A stretch of 64,000 bases of DNA from Caballeronia pedi (GCF_001544915.2 NZ_FCOE02000029.1:1-64000), one strand, 5' to 3'; shown: positions 24,769 to 34,052, counted from the first letter of the stretch. Notes: generated by a model from the letters alone, not told the origin. Made by a program: numbers and translations.

Positions 24769-24954
24769 ATCGATTCTCCGGTCGGCTGGGAAAACGTACG
24801 TTTCAGGAAGTATAGAGCGTTCGTGTCGACGTTGCGCCGTCGGTGGACATCGTTCAGCATTGCAGATCACTTCTTGTCGACTGGATAGTGAAACTACATG
24901 CCGCAGGAGTAAGCTTTCGGTGCTGGACCTCAATTCCTGGACGGAGACCGTGCG

Positions 24955-25263
24955 ATGAGCATCGCTTCTGAATCGTCATTGCAGACGCTGGCCGCGCTGC
25001 TGGAAGTTTCGCTGGAAAAGGGCACGTGCGTGGTCATGGTGCGTCGCGGCACCGGGGAATGTTCGGTCTACATCGGCAATCCGGGCGATGAGGACGCGAA
25101 ACTGACCGGCCACGGAACCATCCCGACGGCGGTCGCCGAGGAACTGCTCGTACTGACCCAGGCAGGGTTGAACCGGATGACGGTCGGCGATCAGACGTAC
25201 CGGTTCTTCCGCAGCTTCACGCAGTTCTCCGACCTCGGCGCCGTGGTGTTCGCGCCGACCTGA
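24955..25263 (+). CDS. Conserved hypothetical cytosolic protein
   Basis: A 102-residue protein without signal peptide or membrane segment (SLQTLAALLEVSLEKGTCVVMVRRGTGECSVYIGNPGDED..., FFRSFTQFSDLGAVVFAPT). I do not recognise a named family. Codon use, an in-frame ATG with GGAGA upstream and the absence of a better overlapping frame support it as real. It precedes the mdc operon by 188 bp on the same strand, but the gap contains a probable promoter, so it is likely a separate unit. Confidence 0.6.
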   Translation: MSIASESSLQTLAALLEVSLEKGTCVVMVRRGTGECSVYIGNPGDEDAKLTGHGTIPTAVAEELLVLTQAGLNRMTVGDQTYRFFRSFTQFSDLGAVVFAPT

Positions 25264-25451
25264 GACGCCGAAAACCGCGCGCGCGGGAAAACCCTCACCC
25301 CGCGCAGCCGGCCGCTCTGCCCCGCCCCGCGCGGCGCACGCCGCATTGCACCACCGATCATTAACCTGCGGATAACGAACGCATCCTCAGGGTGATTGAA
25401 CACACCTTTGCCGCTCCCTAGACTCGCCTCAAGTCCTGAGCGAGAGTCCAC

Positions 25452-27113
25452 ATGTCCAGTCAAAGTCAGTCCCCGTCCCGCTGGGCCACGCGCCGCGCGG
25501 AGAAGCATCGCCGGCTCGCGCGGGTTGCATCGATCGCGGATGGCATGGTGCTGCCCGGCGAGCGCATCGTCGAAGTCCTGCAGGCGCTCGTCGCGCCGGG
25601 CGACCGCGTGGTCGTCGAGGGCAACAACCAGAAGCAGGCGGATTTTCTGTCGCGTTCGCTCGCGCAGGTCGATCCGGACATCGTCCACGACCTGCATCTC
25701 ATCATTCCGAGCGTGAGCCGCGCCGAGCATCTCGATCTGTTCGAGCGCGGCATCGCGAGAAAGCTCGACTTCGCGTACGCCGGCGCGCAAAGCCTGCGCA
25801 TCTCGCAGTTCCTGCAGGACGGCATCCTGGAGATCGGCGCGATCCATACCTACATCGAACTGTATGCGCGGCTCTATGTGGACCTGACGCCGAACGTCGT
25901 GCTGTGCGCGGGCTACAAGGCGGATCGCGAAGGCAATCTCTATACGGGTCCGAGCACCGAGGACACGCCCTCGCTCGTCGAAGCCGCCGCGTTTCGCGAC
26001 GGCATCGTGATCGCGCAGGTCAACGAGATCGTCGACGATCCGAAGGATCTGCCGCGCGTCGATATCCCCGGCTCGTGGATCGACTTCGTGGTGCAGTCGG
26101 ACAAGCCGTTTTTCATCGAGCCGCTGTTCACGCGCGATCCGCGCCTCATCACGCCGATACAGGTCCTGATGGCGATGATGGCGATTCGCGGCGTCTACGA
26201 GCGGCATCAGGTGCAGTCGCTCAATCACGGCATCGGCTTCAATACGGCGGCGATCGAACTGATCCTGCCGACCTACGGCGAGAAGCTCGGCCTCAAGGGC
26301 AAGATCTGCCGCCACTGGACGCTGAACCCGCATCCGACGCTGATCCCCGCGATCGAAACCGGCTGGGTCGAGAGCGTGCACTGCTTCGGCGGCGAACTCG
26401 GCATGGAAGCCTATGTCGCGGCGCGGCCCGATATCTTCTTCACGGGCCGCGACGGTTCGATGCGCTCCAATCGCACCATGTGCCAGCTCGCGGGGCAATA
26501 CGCGGTGGACATGTTCATCGGCTCGACGCTGCAGATGGACGGTGAAGGCAATTCGTCGACCGTCACGCACGGCCGGCTCACCGGCTTCGGCGGCGCGCCC
26601 AACATGGGCCACGATCCGCACGGCCGCCGCCACGCGAGCCCCGCGTGGCTCGATCTGCTGCAAACGGACAGCCCGCTGGAGCGCGGCCGCAAGCTCGTCG
26701 TGCAGATGGTCGAAACGTTCCAGGCGGGCGGCCAGCCGACCATCGTCGAATCGATCGACGCGGTCGAAGTCGGCCGCGAATCCGGCATGCCGCTCGCGCC
26801 GGTCATGATCTACGGCGACGACGTCACGCACGTGCTGACCGAGGAAGGCATCGCGTATCTGTACAAGGCGCGTTCGCTCGAACATCGCAAGGAGATGATC
26901 GCGGCCGTGGCGGGCGTCACGCCGATCGGCCTCAGGAGCGATGCAAGCAAACTGGCCGCGCTGCGCCGCGACGGCTTCGTCGCGCTGCCGGAAGACCTCG
27001 GCATCCATCGCAGCGAAGCCAGCCGGTCGCTGCTCGCCGCGAAGAGCATGGCGGATATCGTCGACTGGTCGGATGGCTTGTACGAACCGCCCGCACGCTT
27101 TCGGAGCTGGTGA
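25452..27113 (+). CDS. mdcA: Malonate decarboxylase alpha subunit (acetyl-S-ACP:malonate ACP transferase)
   Basis: A 553-residue CoA-transferase-like subunit that exchanges acetyl for malonyl on the acyl carrier protein, forming malonyl-S-ACP for decarboxylation. Recognisable stretches include VVVEGNNQKQADFLSRSL, SVSRAEHLDLFERGIARKLDFAYAGAQSLRI, GAIHTYIELYARLYVDLTPNVVLCAGYKADREGNLYTGPSTEDTP and GRLTGFGGAPNMGHDPHGRRH; length is as expected. It is the first gene of the mdc operon; mdcB starts inside its stop (TGATG). The upstream 188 bp should hold the MdcR-controlled promoter. Biotin-independent type, as mdcC and mdcB are present. Confidence 0.93.
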   Translation: MSSQSQSPSRWATRRAEKHRRLARVASIADGMVLPGERIVEVLQALVAPGDRVVVEGNNQKQADFLSRSLAQVDPDIVHDLHLIIPSVSRAEHLDLFERGIARKLDFAYAGAQSLRISQFLQDGILEIGAIHTYIELYARLYVDLTPNVVLCAGYKADREGNLYTGPSTEDTPSLVEAAAFRDGIVIAQVNEIVDDPKDLPRVDIPGSWIDFVVQSDKPFFIEPLFTRDPRLITPIQVLMAMMAIRGVYERHQVQSLNHGIGFNTAAIELILPTYGEKLGLKGKICRHWTLNPHPTLIPAIETGWVESVHCFGGELGMEAYVAARPDIFFTGRDGSMRSNRTMCQLAGQYAVDMFIGSTLQMDGEGNSSTVTHGRLTGFGGAPNMGHDPHGRRHASPAWLDLLQTDSPLERGRKLVVQMVETFQAGGQPTIVESIDAVEVGRESGMPLAPVMIYGDDVTHVLTEEGIAYLYKARSLEHRKEMIAAVAGVTPIGLRSDASKLAALRRDGFVALPEDLGIHRSEASRSLLAAKSMADIVDWSDGLYEPPARFRSW

Positions 27114-27991
27114 TGCGCGCGAACCTCGCAATCAACGCAGCGCACGCGCCAAATCTGGCCGCGCATTTCGGCGCGCATGTGGTGGAAGCGCTGATCGACG
27201 AAGTGACGCTCGCGCCGAAACCCGGCCTCGTCGATATCCGCGGTCGCGGCGCGCATCACGATCTCGACTGGCAACTGATGTGCGCATCGGCGCTCGCGTT
27301 GCAGCCGACCTTCGTCGAACTGGCGCGCGCGGGCATCGAAACGCAAGCGCTGCCCGCGCTGCGTGAGCGCATCGGCGCAATCGGACGCGACGGCGAAGCG
27401 CGCATGTTCGATGCGACCGGCGGCGTGAACACGCATCGCGGCGCGATCTGGGCGCTCGGCCTGCTCGTGACCGCCGCCGCACGCAATCCTGACGATCTCG
27501 CGCCACGGGCTGTCGCCGCGCGCGCGGGTTCGATCGCCCGCGTGCAGGATCGCCACGCGCCCGCGATCACCGGCAACAAGGGCGAACAGGCCTGTCTCGA
27601 CTACAACGTCGGCGGCGCGCGCGGACAGGCGCAGGCAGGCTTTCCGCATGTCGTGGATGTCGCGTTGCCGGAACTCGCGCGCTCGCGCTCGCGTGGCGAC
27701 AGCGAAACGGCCGCGCGCCTGAACGCGCTGCTCGCCGTGATGGCGAGCCTCGACGATACCTGCGTGCTCGCGCGCGGCGGACCGGATGCGCTCGCCGACC
27801 TGCAGCACGGCGCGCGCCGCGTGCTGGAACAAGGCGGCGCGGCGGCGCTCGCGGGCCGGCGCGAACTGAAGGCGCTCGACCGGCGTCTCGTCGAACTGCA
27901 TGTCTCGCCCGGCGGCGCCGCCGACCTGCTCGCCGCCGCCCTCTTTCTCGACCGGCTTCAACGCGAAGCCCTTCCCACGACGAAGGCATAG
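27113..27991 (+). CDS. mdcB: Triphosphoribosyl-dephospho-CoA synthase
   Basis: A 292-residue member of the CitG/MdcB family. It makes 2'-(5''-triphosphoribosyl)-3'-dephospho-CoA from ATP and dephospho-CoA, the precursor of the prosthetic group on MdcC. Family motifs are EVTLAPKPGLVDIRGRGAHHDLDW, DGEARMFDATGGVNTHRGAIWALGLL and GNKGEQACLDYNVGGARGQAQAGFP. The ATG overlaps the mdcA stop, so translation is coupled. The next enzyme of this branch, MdcG, which attaches the group to MdcC, has no gene in the window. Confidence 0.92.
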   Translation: MRANLAINAAHAPNLAAHFGAHVVEALIDEVTLAPKPGLVDIRGRGAHHDLDWQLMCASALALQPTFVELARAGIETQALPALRERIGAIGRDGEARMFDATGGVNTHRGAIWALGLLVTAAARNPDDLAPRAVAARAGSIARVQDRHAPAITGNKGEQACLDYNVGGARGQAQAGFPHVVDVALPELARSRSRGDSETAARLNALLAVMASLDDTCVLARGGPDALADLQHGARRVLEQGGAAALAGRRELKALDRRLVELHVSPGGAADLLAAALFLDRLQREALPTTKA

Positions 27992-27999
27992 GAACGCAT

Positions 28000-28308
28000 A
28001 TGGAAACCATCGTCCTCGAATTTCCGGCGGGGCAGCCCGCGCAAGGCCGCGCGCTCGCCGGCGTGGTCGCCTCGGGCGACCTCGAAGTGCTGCTCGAAGC
28101 GAACGCCGCGCACCGCACCGTGGTGAACATCACGACGTCCGTCGACGGCAAGGGCCGCCTCTGGCACGCCGTGCTCGAACGCATCTTCGGCGACGGCTCG
28201 CTGCCCGCCGCGAAGCTCGAAATCAACGATTCGGGCGCGACGCCGGGCGTCGTGCAGATGCGTATCGGGCAAGTCCTCGAACAACTGCAATCCAACGGCG
28301 GAGCGTGA
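28000..28308 (+). CDS. mdcC: Malonate decarboxylase acyl carrier protein (delta subunit)
   Basis: A 102-residue acyl carrier protein carrying the 2'-(5''-phosphoribosyl)-3'-dephospho-CoA group. The attachment serine is Ser25 in VVASGDLEVLLEAN, the same position as in the Klebsiella protein as I recall it. Other family stretches are TSVDGKGRLWHAVLERIF and DSGATPGVVQMRIGQVLEQL. It binds the alpha and beta/gamma subunits in turn. Spacing to mdcB is 8 bp and to mdcD 5 bp, an intact operon. Without MdcG function supplied from elsewhere it would stay in the inactive apo form. Confidence 0.92.
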   Translation: METIVLEFPAGQPAQGRALAGVVASGDLEVLLEANAAHRTVVNITTSVDGKGRLWHAVLERIFGDGSLPAAKLEINDSGATPGVVQMRIGQVLEQLQSNGGA

Positions 28309-28313
28309 CGAAC

Positions 28314-29165
28314 ATGGATACCCAGCAACTGCTCGAACGCCAGAGCTTCATCGAACTGGATGCGCGCAGCCGCGCGAAGAAACTGCTCGACGCCAGCACC
28401 TTTCGCGAACTGCTCGACCCGTTCGAGCGCGTCACGTCGCCGTGGCTCATGCGGCAAGGCATCGTCACGCAGGCCGACGACGGCATGGTGGTCGCGAAAG
28501 GCGAGATCGACGGACAGCCGGCCATCGTGCTCGGCATCGATGGCGGATTTCAGGGCGGCAGCATGGGCGAGGTGTCGGCGGCGAAGATCGCGGGCAGCCT
28601 CGAACTCGCCGCCGAAGACAACCGCAACGGCATCCCGACACGCGCCGTGATCCTCTTCGAAACGGGCGGCGTGCGCCTTCAGGAAGCCAATCTCGGGCTC
28701 GCGGCGATCGCGGAGATTCACGCGGGCATCGTCGACTTGCGGCGCTATCAGCCGGTGATCGGCATCACGGCGGGGCCGATCGGCTGCTACGGCGGCATGT
28801 CGATCGCGGCGGGCCTGTGCAGCTATCTGATCGGCACCCGCGAAGCGCGCCTCGGGCTCAACGGCCCGGCGGTCATCGAACAGGAAGCGGGCATCGCGGA
28901 ATTCGATTCGCGCGACCGTCCGATGATCTGGAGCTTCACCGGCTGCGAGCAGCGGCATCGCACGGGCCTCGTCGATGACTACGTCGCCGACGACGCCGAT
29001 GCGATCCGCGCCGCCGTCATCGAACGTTTTCGCACTGGGCGGCCGCAAGCATGCCGCAGCGAACGCGTCGCGGGCTTCCTGACGCGGCTTTCCGAAGTCG
29101 ATCCGGGCGTGCAGGCCACGCCGGAACACGCAACCGCCATCTACGGCAAGGGGTTTCAGTCATGA
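28314..29165 (+). CDS. mdcD: Malonyl-S-ACP decarboxylase beta subunit
   Basis: A 283-residue crotonase-fold carboxyltransferase-like subunit that with MdcE decarboxylates malonyl-S-ACP to acetyl-S-ACP and CO2. Family stretches are FIELDARSRAKKLLD, GFQGGSMGEVSAAKIAGSLELA, ILFETGGVRLQEANLGLAAIAEIHAG and GPIGCYGGMSIAAGL, the last forming the oxyanion-hole region. The ATG at 28314 gives the standard length. Its stop overlaps the mdcE start (ATGA), consistent with 1:1 assembly. Confidence 0.93.
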   Translation: MDTQQLLERQSFIELDARSRAKKLLDASTFRELLDPFERVTSPWLMRQGIVTQADDGMVVAKGEIDGQPAIVLGIDGGFQGGSMGEVSAAKIAGSLELAAEDNRNGIPTRAVILFETGGVRLQEANLGLAAIAEIHAGIVDLRRYQPVIGITAGPIGCYGGMSIAAGLCSYLIGTREARLGLNGPAVIEQEAGIAEFDSRDRPMIWSFTGCEQRHRTGLVDDYVADDADAIRAAVIERFRTGRPQACRSERVAGFLTRLSEVDPGVQATPEHATAIYGKGFQS

Positions 29166-29977
29166 GCACACCAGCGCTTTCGAAGCGCGGCGCCGTCTGG
29201 CTCGACGCGCTCACCTGCAGCGCGCCGTTGCAGCCGGGCTATCCGCCCTCGGTGCGGGTCGCCGATGCGCGTCTTGGCGACCATCCCGCGCGTTTCATCG
29301 CCGTGGTGCCCGATCCGGACAACCCGTTCCCGCGCGCGCGCAGCGGCGAGGTCGGGCTGGTCGAGGCGTGGGAAGTGGCGCGTGCCGTGCGCGAGGTCAT
29401 CGCCGCCGACAAGAACCGTGACGAAAAACGCGCGATCGTCGCCGTGATCGACGTGGCGAGTCAGGCGTATGGACGGCGCGAGGAAGCGTACGGCATCCAT
29501 CAGGCGCTCGCCGGCGCCGCCGATGCGTATGCGAGCGCGCGTCTCGCCGGCCATCCGGTGATCGGGCTGATCGTCGGGCGGGCGATGTCGGGGGCGTTTC
29601 TCGCCCACGGCTATCAGGCCAACCGCCTGATCGCGCTCGCCGATTCGCAGGTCATGGTCCACGCGATGGGCAAGGAATCGGCGGCGCGGGTCACGCTGCG
29701 CTCGGTCGCCGATCTCGAAGCGTTCACCGCGCGCGTGCCGCCGATGGCCTACGACATCGACAACTACGCGTCGCTCGGGCTGCTGTGGAAACTCCTGAGC
29801 GTGAGCAATGCCGACGCCCCCAGCCGCGCCGATCAGACCACCGTGGAAAACGCGCTGCAAGCCGCCTTCGACGACATCCGCAACGACCCGTCGCGCGGTC
29901 TGGAAAGCCGGCTCGGCAGCGCGCACCGCGCGGCTTCCGTCACGGTGCGGCGCAAGTTGCGGGAGCAATGGCGCTGA
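29162..29977 (+). CDS. mdcE: Malonyl-S-ACP decarboxylase gamma subunit
   Basis: A 271-residue partner of MdcD in the decarboxylase. Recognisable stretches are FIAVVPDPDNPFPRARSGEVGLVEAWEVARAV, DVASQAYGRREEAYGIHQALAGAADAYASARLAGHPVIGLIVGRAMSGAFLAHGYQANRL and VMVHAMGKESAARVT. Length is normal, so it is not fused to MdcG. After its stop, a 14-codon frame that overlaps the last codons (ATG 29968, TAA 30012) with its own GGGAG is all that stands where mdcG is commonly found. Confidence 0.93.
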   Translation: MSTPALSKRGAVWLDALTCSAPLQPGYPPSVRVADARLGDHPARFIAVVPDPDNPFPRARSGEVGLVEAWEVARAVREVIAADKNRDEKRAIVAVIDVASQAYGRREEAYGIHQALAGAADAYASARLAGHPVIGLIVGRAMSGAFLAHGYQANRLIALADSQVMVHAMGKESAARVTLRSVADLEAFTARVPPMAYDIDNYASLGLLWKLLSVSNADAPSRADQTTVENALQAAFDDIRNDPSRGLESRLGSAHRAASVTVRRKLREQWR

Positions 29978-30033
29978 TCCTGTTTCATGCCGGCTCGTCA
30001 GAAGCCCAATAAATTCAATCAAGGAGACACGAA

Positions 30034-30429
30034 ATGATCATCTACGGAACCGCTTTGCTCGCGTTCTGCCATCTCGCGGGGCTATTTCTCGGCGATTTGC
30101 TCGGCGTCGCGATCGGCGTGAAGACGAATGTCGGCGGCGTCGGCATCGCGATGCTGCTGCTGATTTTCCTGCGCCTCTATCTGCACGGCAAGGGCTGGCT
30201 GCCGAAGGAAACCGAAGCAGGCGTGGGCTTCTGGGGCGCGATGTACATCCCCGTGGTCGTCGCGATGGCGGCGAACCAGAACGTCGTCGCCGCGTTGAAG
30301 GGCGGCCCCGTGGCGCTGCTCTCGGCGCTGGGAGCGGCTGCGCTCTGCGCGGGTTGCATCGCCGTGCTGTCACGCACCGGCCGCGACAGCACGTCGTTCG
30401 TGAATGCCCCCCACCTCGAAGAAATCTGA
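30034..30429 (+). CDS. madL: Malonate transporter subunit MadL/MdcL
   Basis: A 131-residue membrane protein with four hydrophobic segments, the small subunit of the two-component MadLM malonate:cation symporter. Key stretches are CHLAGLFLGDLLGVAIGVKTNVGGVGIAMLLLI and GFWGAMYIPVVVAMAANQNVVAAL. It has an AAGGAGA site and is followed 14 bp later by madM. In this operon the transporter genes sit between the decarboxylase subunits and mdcH. Confidence 0.92.
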   Translation: MIIYGTALLAFCHLAGLFLGDLLGVAIGVKTNVGGVGIAMLLLIFLRLYLHGKGWLPKETEAGVGFWGAMYIPVVVAMAANQNVVAALKGGPVALLSALGAAALCAGCIAVLSRTGRDSTSFVNAPHLEEI

Positions 30430-30443
30430 ATCAGGAGACAGTC

Positions 30444-31211
30444 ATGCTGCATATGCTCGACAAGATTTTGATCCAGAACGGCCTCGTCACCGCGTTCTTC
30501 CTCGTGGGCCTCATCATGTGGGTATCGTCGCTGATCTCGCGCAAGCTGACCTTCGGGCGCGTGCACGGCTCGGCGATCGCCATCGTGATCGGCCTCGTGC
30601 TCGCCTACTTCGGCGGCGCGTTCACCGGCGGACAAAAGGGCCTCGCGGACCTGCCGCTCTTTACCGGCGTCGGCCTGATGGGCGGTGCGATGCTGCGCGA
30701 CTTCGCCATCGTCGCGACCGCGTTCGAAGTGCAGGCGACCGAAGCGCGCAAGGCGGGGCTGATCGGCGTGGTGTCGCTGCTGCTCGGGACGGTGCTGCCG
30801 TTCATCGTCGGCGCGAGCATCGCGCATGCGTTCGGCTATACCGACGCGGTCAGCATGACGACCATCGGCGCGGGCGCGGTCACCTATATCGTCGGTCCGG
30901 TGACGGGCGCGGCGATCGGCGCAAGCTCGGATGTGATCGCGCTCAGCATCGCGACGGGCCTCATCAAGGCGATCATCGTGATGATCGGCACGCCGATCGC
31001 GGCGGGCTTCATGGGGCTGAAGACGCCGCGCTCCGCGATGATCTTCGGCGGCCTCGCCGGCACGGTGAGCGGCGTCAGCGCGGGGCTGGCCGCCACCGAC
31101 CGGCGGCTGGTTCCCTACGGCGCGCTGATCGCGACGTTTCATACGGGCGTCGGCTGCCTGCTCGGACCGTCGCTGCTGTTCTTCGCGACCAAGGCGCTGA
31201 TGGGCGCGTGA
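30444..31211 (+). CDS. madM: Malonate transporter subunit MadM/MdcM
   Basis: A 255-residue polytopic protein (about seven membrane segments), the large subunit of the MadLM malonate carrier. It contains LVTAFFLVGLIMWVSSLISRKLTFGRVHGSAIAIVIGL, GGAMLRDFAIVATAFEVQ and GAVTYIVGPVTGAAIGASSDVIALSIATGLIKAI, all typical. CAGGAGA precedes the ATG. The mdcH gene follows after 22 bp. Confidence 0.93.
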   Translation: MLHMLDKILIQNGLVTAFFLVGLIMWVSSLISRKLTFGRVHGSAIAIVIGLVLAYFGGAFTGGQKGLADLPLFTGVGLMGGAMLRDFAIVATAFEVQATEARKAGLIGVVSLLLGTVLPFIVGASIAHAFGYTDAVSMTTIGAGAVTYIVGPVTGAAIGASSDVIALSIATGLIKAIIVMIGTPIAAGFMGLKTPRSAMIFGGLAGTVSGVSAGLAATDRRLVPYGALIATFHTGVGCLLGPSLLFFATKALMGA

Positions 31212-31233
31212 AGCGCCGGGGAGACGCGGCATC

Positions 31234-32163
31234 ATGAGCGTGCTGTTCACCTTTCCCGGCCAGGGCTCGCAGCGCGCCGGCATGCTGCACGCGCTGCCGC
31301 CGCACGAAGAAGCCGCGCGCACGCTCGACGAAGCCAGCGACGTGCTCGGCTACGACGTGAAGTCCATCGACGACGCGGATTCGCTTCGTTCAACAGTCGC
31401 GGTGCAGCTTTGCCTGTTGATCGCGGGCGTCGCTCAGGCGCGCGTCATGCAGGCGCACGGCCATGAGCCCGACATGGTGTCGGGACTCTCGGTCGGCGCG
31501 TATCCCGCCGCCGTCGTCGCGGGCGCGCTCGCGTACGCCGACGCCGTCAGGCTCGTCGCCTTGCGCGGCCAGTCGATGGAGCGCGCCTATCCCGCCGGCT
31601 ACGGCATGACGGCGATCGTCGGCCTGACGCAGCGAGCGCTCGAACGGCTGATCGCGCAAGTGAGTGGCGATGTCTTCCTCGCCAACGTCAACACCGAAAC
31701 ACAGATGGTCGTCGCGGGCAGCGACGCCGCGATGCATCGTCTCGCGGCGCTCGCAAGCGATCACGGCGCGCAACGTTGCGAGCGTCTCGATGTCGCCGTG
31801 CCGTCGCATTGCGCCCTGCTCGATGCGCCCGCCGCCGCGCTCGCCGATGCCTTCGGCGCGGGCGACGTGCGGACGCCGCGCATCGTCTATCTGAGCGCCA
31901 GCGCCGCGCGGCCGCTTTTCGACGGCGCGCGCATCGCCGCCGATCTGGCTAGCAACATGGCGCGACAGGTGCGCTGGCACGACACGATGCGACTCGCGTG
32001 GGAACGTGGAGCGCGCCTCGCGATCGAGATGCCGCCGGCGAACGTCCTGACGCGGATGGCCAGTTCGATCTTCGCGGAAGGCGTCGCGGTGAGTTGCAGC
32101 GAAACCTCGCTGCCCGATCTCGGCGCGCTCGTCGACCGCGAACGAACCCGCGACGAACGCTGA
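31234..32163 (+). CDS. mdcH: Malonyl-CoA:ACP transacylase of malonate decarboxylase
   Basis: A 309-residue FabD-like malonyltransferase that loads the first malonyl group onto holo-MdcC to start the catalytic cycle. The nucleophile is Ser86 in GLSVGAYPA and the catalytic histidine His192 in AVPSHCALLD; FTFPGQGSQRAGML opens the protein. It closes the mdc operon and is convergent with mdcR, whose stop is 4 bp away. Confidence 0.92.
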   Translation: MSVLFTFPGQGSQRAGMLHALPPHEEAARTLDEASDVLGYDVKSIDDADSLRSTVAVQLCLLIAGVAQARVMQAHGHEPDMVSGLSVGAYPAAVVAGALAYADAVRLVALRGQSMERAYPAGYGMTAIVGLTQRALERLIAQVSGDVFLANVNTETQMVVAGSDAAMHRLAALASDHGAQRCERLDVAVPSHCALLDAPAAALADAFGAGDVRTPRIVYLSASAARPLFDGARIAADLASNMARQVRWHDTMRLAWERGARLAIEMPPANVLTRMASSIFAEGVAVSCSETSLPDLGALVDRERTRDER

Positions 32164-32167
32164 AGCG

Positions 32168-33082
32168 TCAGCCAGCGCTTCTCGTGCGCAGACGGCAGAC
32201 CGCCATCAGCGCGAGCAGGTTCGGGTCGCGCTCGCGCGCGCGCAGGAAACTGACGCCGATCGTCTGGCGCATCAGATATTGCGGCTTGAGCGGGATGAAC
32301 TGCACCTTGTCGCCGAACACGCCGCGCACGCGCCCCGGCAGCAGCGTATAGCCGACGCCGCCGCTCACCAGATTCATCAGCGAGAAGATATCGCCGGTTC
32401 GCATCGTCACGTTGGGCGTGAAGTCCGCGACGCGAAACGCTTCCACGAAACCGTGATACGTCGCGAAGCCTTCGCCGAGCGACACGAACGTTTCGTCGCG
32501 GCAGTCCCGCAGATCGACGGCTTCCTGATTCGCGTAGACCGAGCCGGCCGGCGCGGCGAAGAAAATATCGTCTTCGAACAGCGGGATGGATTCGATTTCC
32601 GGATCGGCATCGGGCACGGCCATCAGCGCCGCGTCGATTTCGCTTCGCTTGAGCTTATCGACCAGTTCGACGTTCGGTCCGAGCACCAGTTCGACCTGAA
32701 GCGTCGGCCTGCGCACCTTGATATCGACGACGATGCCCGGCACCGTCTTGATCGTCAGCGAATACAGCGAGCCGATCTTCAGCCGGTCCGACGAGTAGCC
32801 TGCGGCTTCGCGCGTCGCCCGAATGCCGTCGGACATCAGCGTCATCACCTCTTGCGCGACATCGGCGAGCATCTGCGCTGCTTCGGTCGAGCGGAGATTG
32901 CGGCCCTCATGGCGAAACAGCGCGCATCGCACGCCTTGTTCGAGCGAGTGCAGCGCGCGATGCACGCTGACCGTGCTCACGTTCAGCGCCTCGGCCGCTT
33001 TCGCCAGATTGCCGGTCTCCATGAAAGCGAGCAGGACTTCGAGCTTGCGGAAGGTGATCTCATCGTCGATTCGGTCGCGCAT
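32168..33082 (-). CDS. mdcR: LysR-family regulator of the malonate operon
   Basis: A 304-residue LysR regulator. The HTH (TFRKLEVLLAFMETGNLAKAAEALNVSTVSVHRALHSLEQ) and the effector domain opening (LKIGSLYSLTIKTVPGIVVDIKVRRPTLQVELVLGPN) match MdcR/MadR proteins that activate malonate genes in response to malonate. It lies at the far end of the operon, convergent with mdcH, so it must act in trans on the promoter before mdcA some 8 kb away. ATG at 33082. Confidence 0.85.
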   Translation of the reverse strand: MRDRIDDEITFRKLEVLLAFMETGNLAKAAEALNVSTVSVHRALHSLEQGVRCALFRHEGRNLRSTEAAQMLADVAQEVMTLMSDGIRATREAAGYSSDRLKIGSLYSLTIKTVPGIVVDIKVRRPTLQVELVLGPNVELVDKLKRSEIDAALMAVPDADPEIESIPLFEDDIFFAAPAGSVYANQEAVDLRDCRDETFVSLGEGFATYHGFVEAFRVADFTPNVTMRTGDIFSLMNLVSGGVGYTLLPGRVRGVFGDKVQFIPLKPQYLMRQTIGVSFLRARERDPNLLALMAVCRLRTRSAG

Positions 33083-33164
33083 GTCGGCTCAAGAATGCGT
33101 TCAGATGCCTGATTATCGCCTCGCCGCTCGGTCGGACGAATAGCGTTTATCCCTCAAGGCATCG

Positions 33165-34052
33165 TCAGCCGAGTTCTTCGAACAGCCAGTCCTGAAAACT
33201 CTTCACCTTGGGCAAGTCCACCGACGACTTGAGCAGATTCAGCGTGTAGCCATTCACACGCAGCCCGTCCAGACCGAACGGCGCGATGAGCCTGCCGGTA
33301 TCGAGTTCGCGCTGCACGAGCAGCAGGCTTTCCAGACACACGCCGACGCCATCGGCCGCCGCGCTGATCGCCATGAACGAGCGATCGAAGCGCGGTCCGC
33401 GTGAAATATCCAGCGGCGTCTTTCGATGCAGGCGCATCCAGTCGCGCCATCCGACCAGGCAGTTCTCACTGTGGATCAGCGTGTGATGCTTCAGGTCCGC
33501 GACCGCGCGGATCGGATGCGGGCCTTCCATCAGCTTCGGCGAACACAGCGGCACGATGGTCTCGGACGGCAGATCGAGCACCAGCGTGCCCGCCGGCTGC
33601 AGCTTGCGCGCGCCGTAGCGCAGATCGATATCGACCGATGCGCGCGTCAGGTCCACCGGATCGTTCGATGCGTTCAGGCGCAGATCGATGTCCGGATTCT
33701 GCGCGGAGAAGCGCGCGAGGCGCGGCATCAGCCATTGCGTCGCGAAGCTCGGCGTCGAATGCACGGTGAGGATGTCGCTCTTCGCGACGCGGCCGATATC
33801 GCGCGTCGCCTTCTCAATGCGCGCGAACGCCGCGCCGATCTCTTCCGCATAGTGCCGGCCGCTGTCCGTGAGGATCACGGCGCGATGCACGCGATGAAAC
33901 AGCCGCACGCTCAACTGCTCTTCCAGCAGCTTGATCTGATGGCTGACCGCCGAGGGCGTCACGAACAGTTCGTCTGCTGCAAGCGCGAAGGACGACAGCC
34001 GGGCGGCTGCCTCGAAGGCCTGTATGGACTTGAGCGTAGCGCGATTGTGCAT
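33165..34052 (-). CDS. LysR-family regulator of transketolase module 1 (GcvA-like)
   Basis: A LysR protein of about 295 residues in the GcvA/AmpR-like branch (ATLKSIQAFEAAARLSSFALAADELFVTPSAVSHQIKLLEEQLSVRLF). I start it at the ATG at 34052; an in-frame TTG at 34079 would overlap the 34066-34078 palindrome, the likely operator. It is divergent from the split transketolase genes and is a paralogue of the LysR of module 2 (both read LxVHSTPSFATQWLMPRLARF or LRLHTAPSFATQWLLPRLAGF). It probably controls module 1 and itself; the inducer may be a sugar acid or ketose. Confidence 0.82.
   Translation of the reverse strand: MHNRATLKSIQAFEAAARLSSFALAADELFVTPSAVSHQIKLLEEQLSVRLFHRVHRAVILTDSGRHYAEEIGAAFARIEKATRDIGRVAKSDILTVHSTPSFATQWLMPRLARFSAQNPDIDLRLNASNDPVDLTRASVDIDLRYGARKLQPAGTLVLDLPSETIVPLCSPKLMEGPHPIRAVADLKHHTLIHSENCLVGWRDWMRLHRKTPLDISRGPRFDRSFMAISAAADGVGVCLESLLLVQRELDTGRLIAPFGLDGLRVNGYTLNLLKSSVDLPKVKSFQDWLFEELG

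Noticed and set aside
32157..32168. ACGCT-GA-AGCGT inverted repeat between the mdcH and mdcR stops as a bidirectional terminator
   Set aside because: A 5-bp stem with a 2-nt loop and no T-run is too weak to support.
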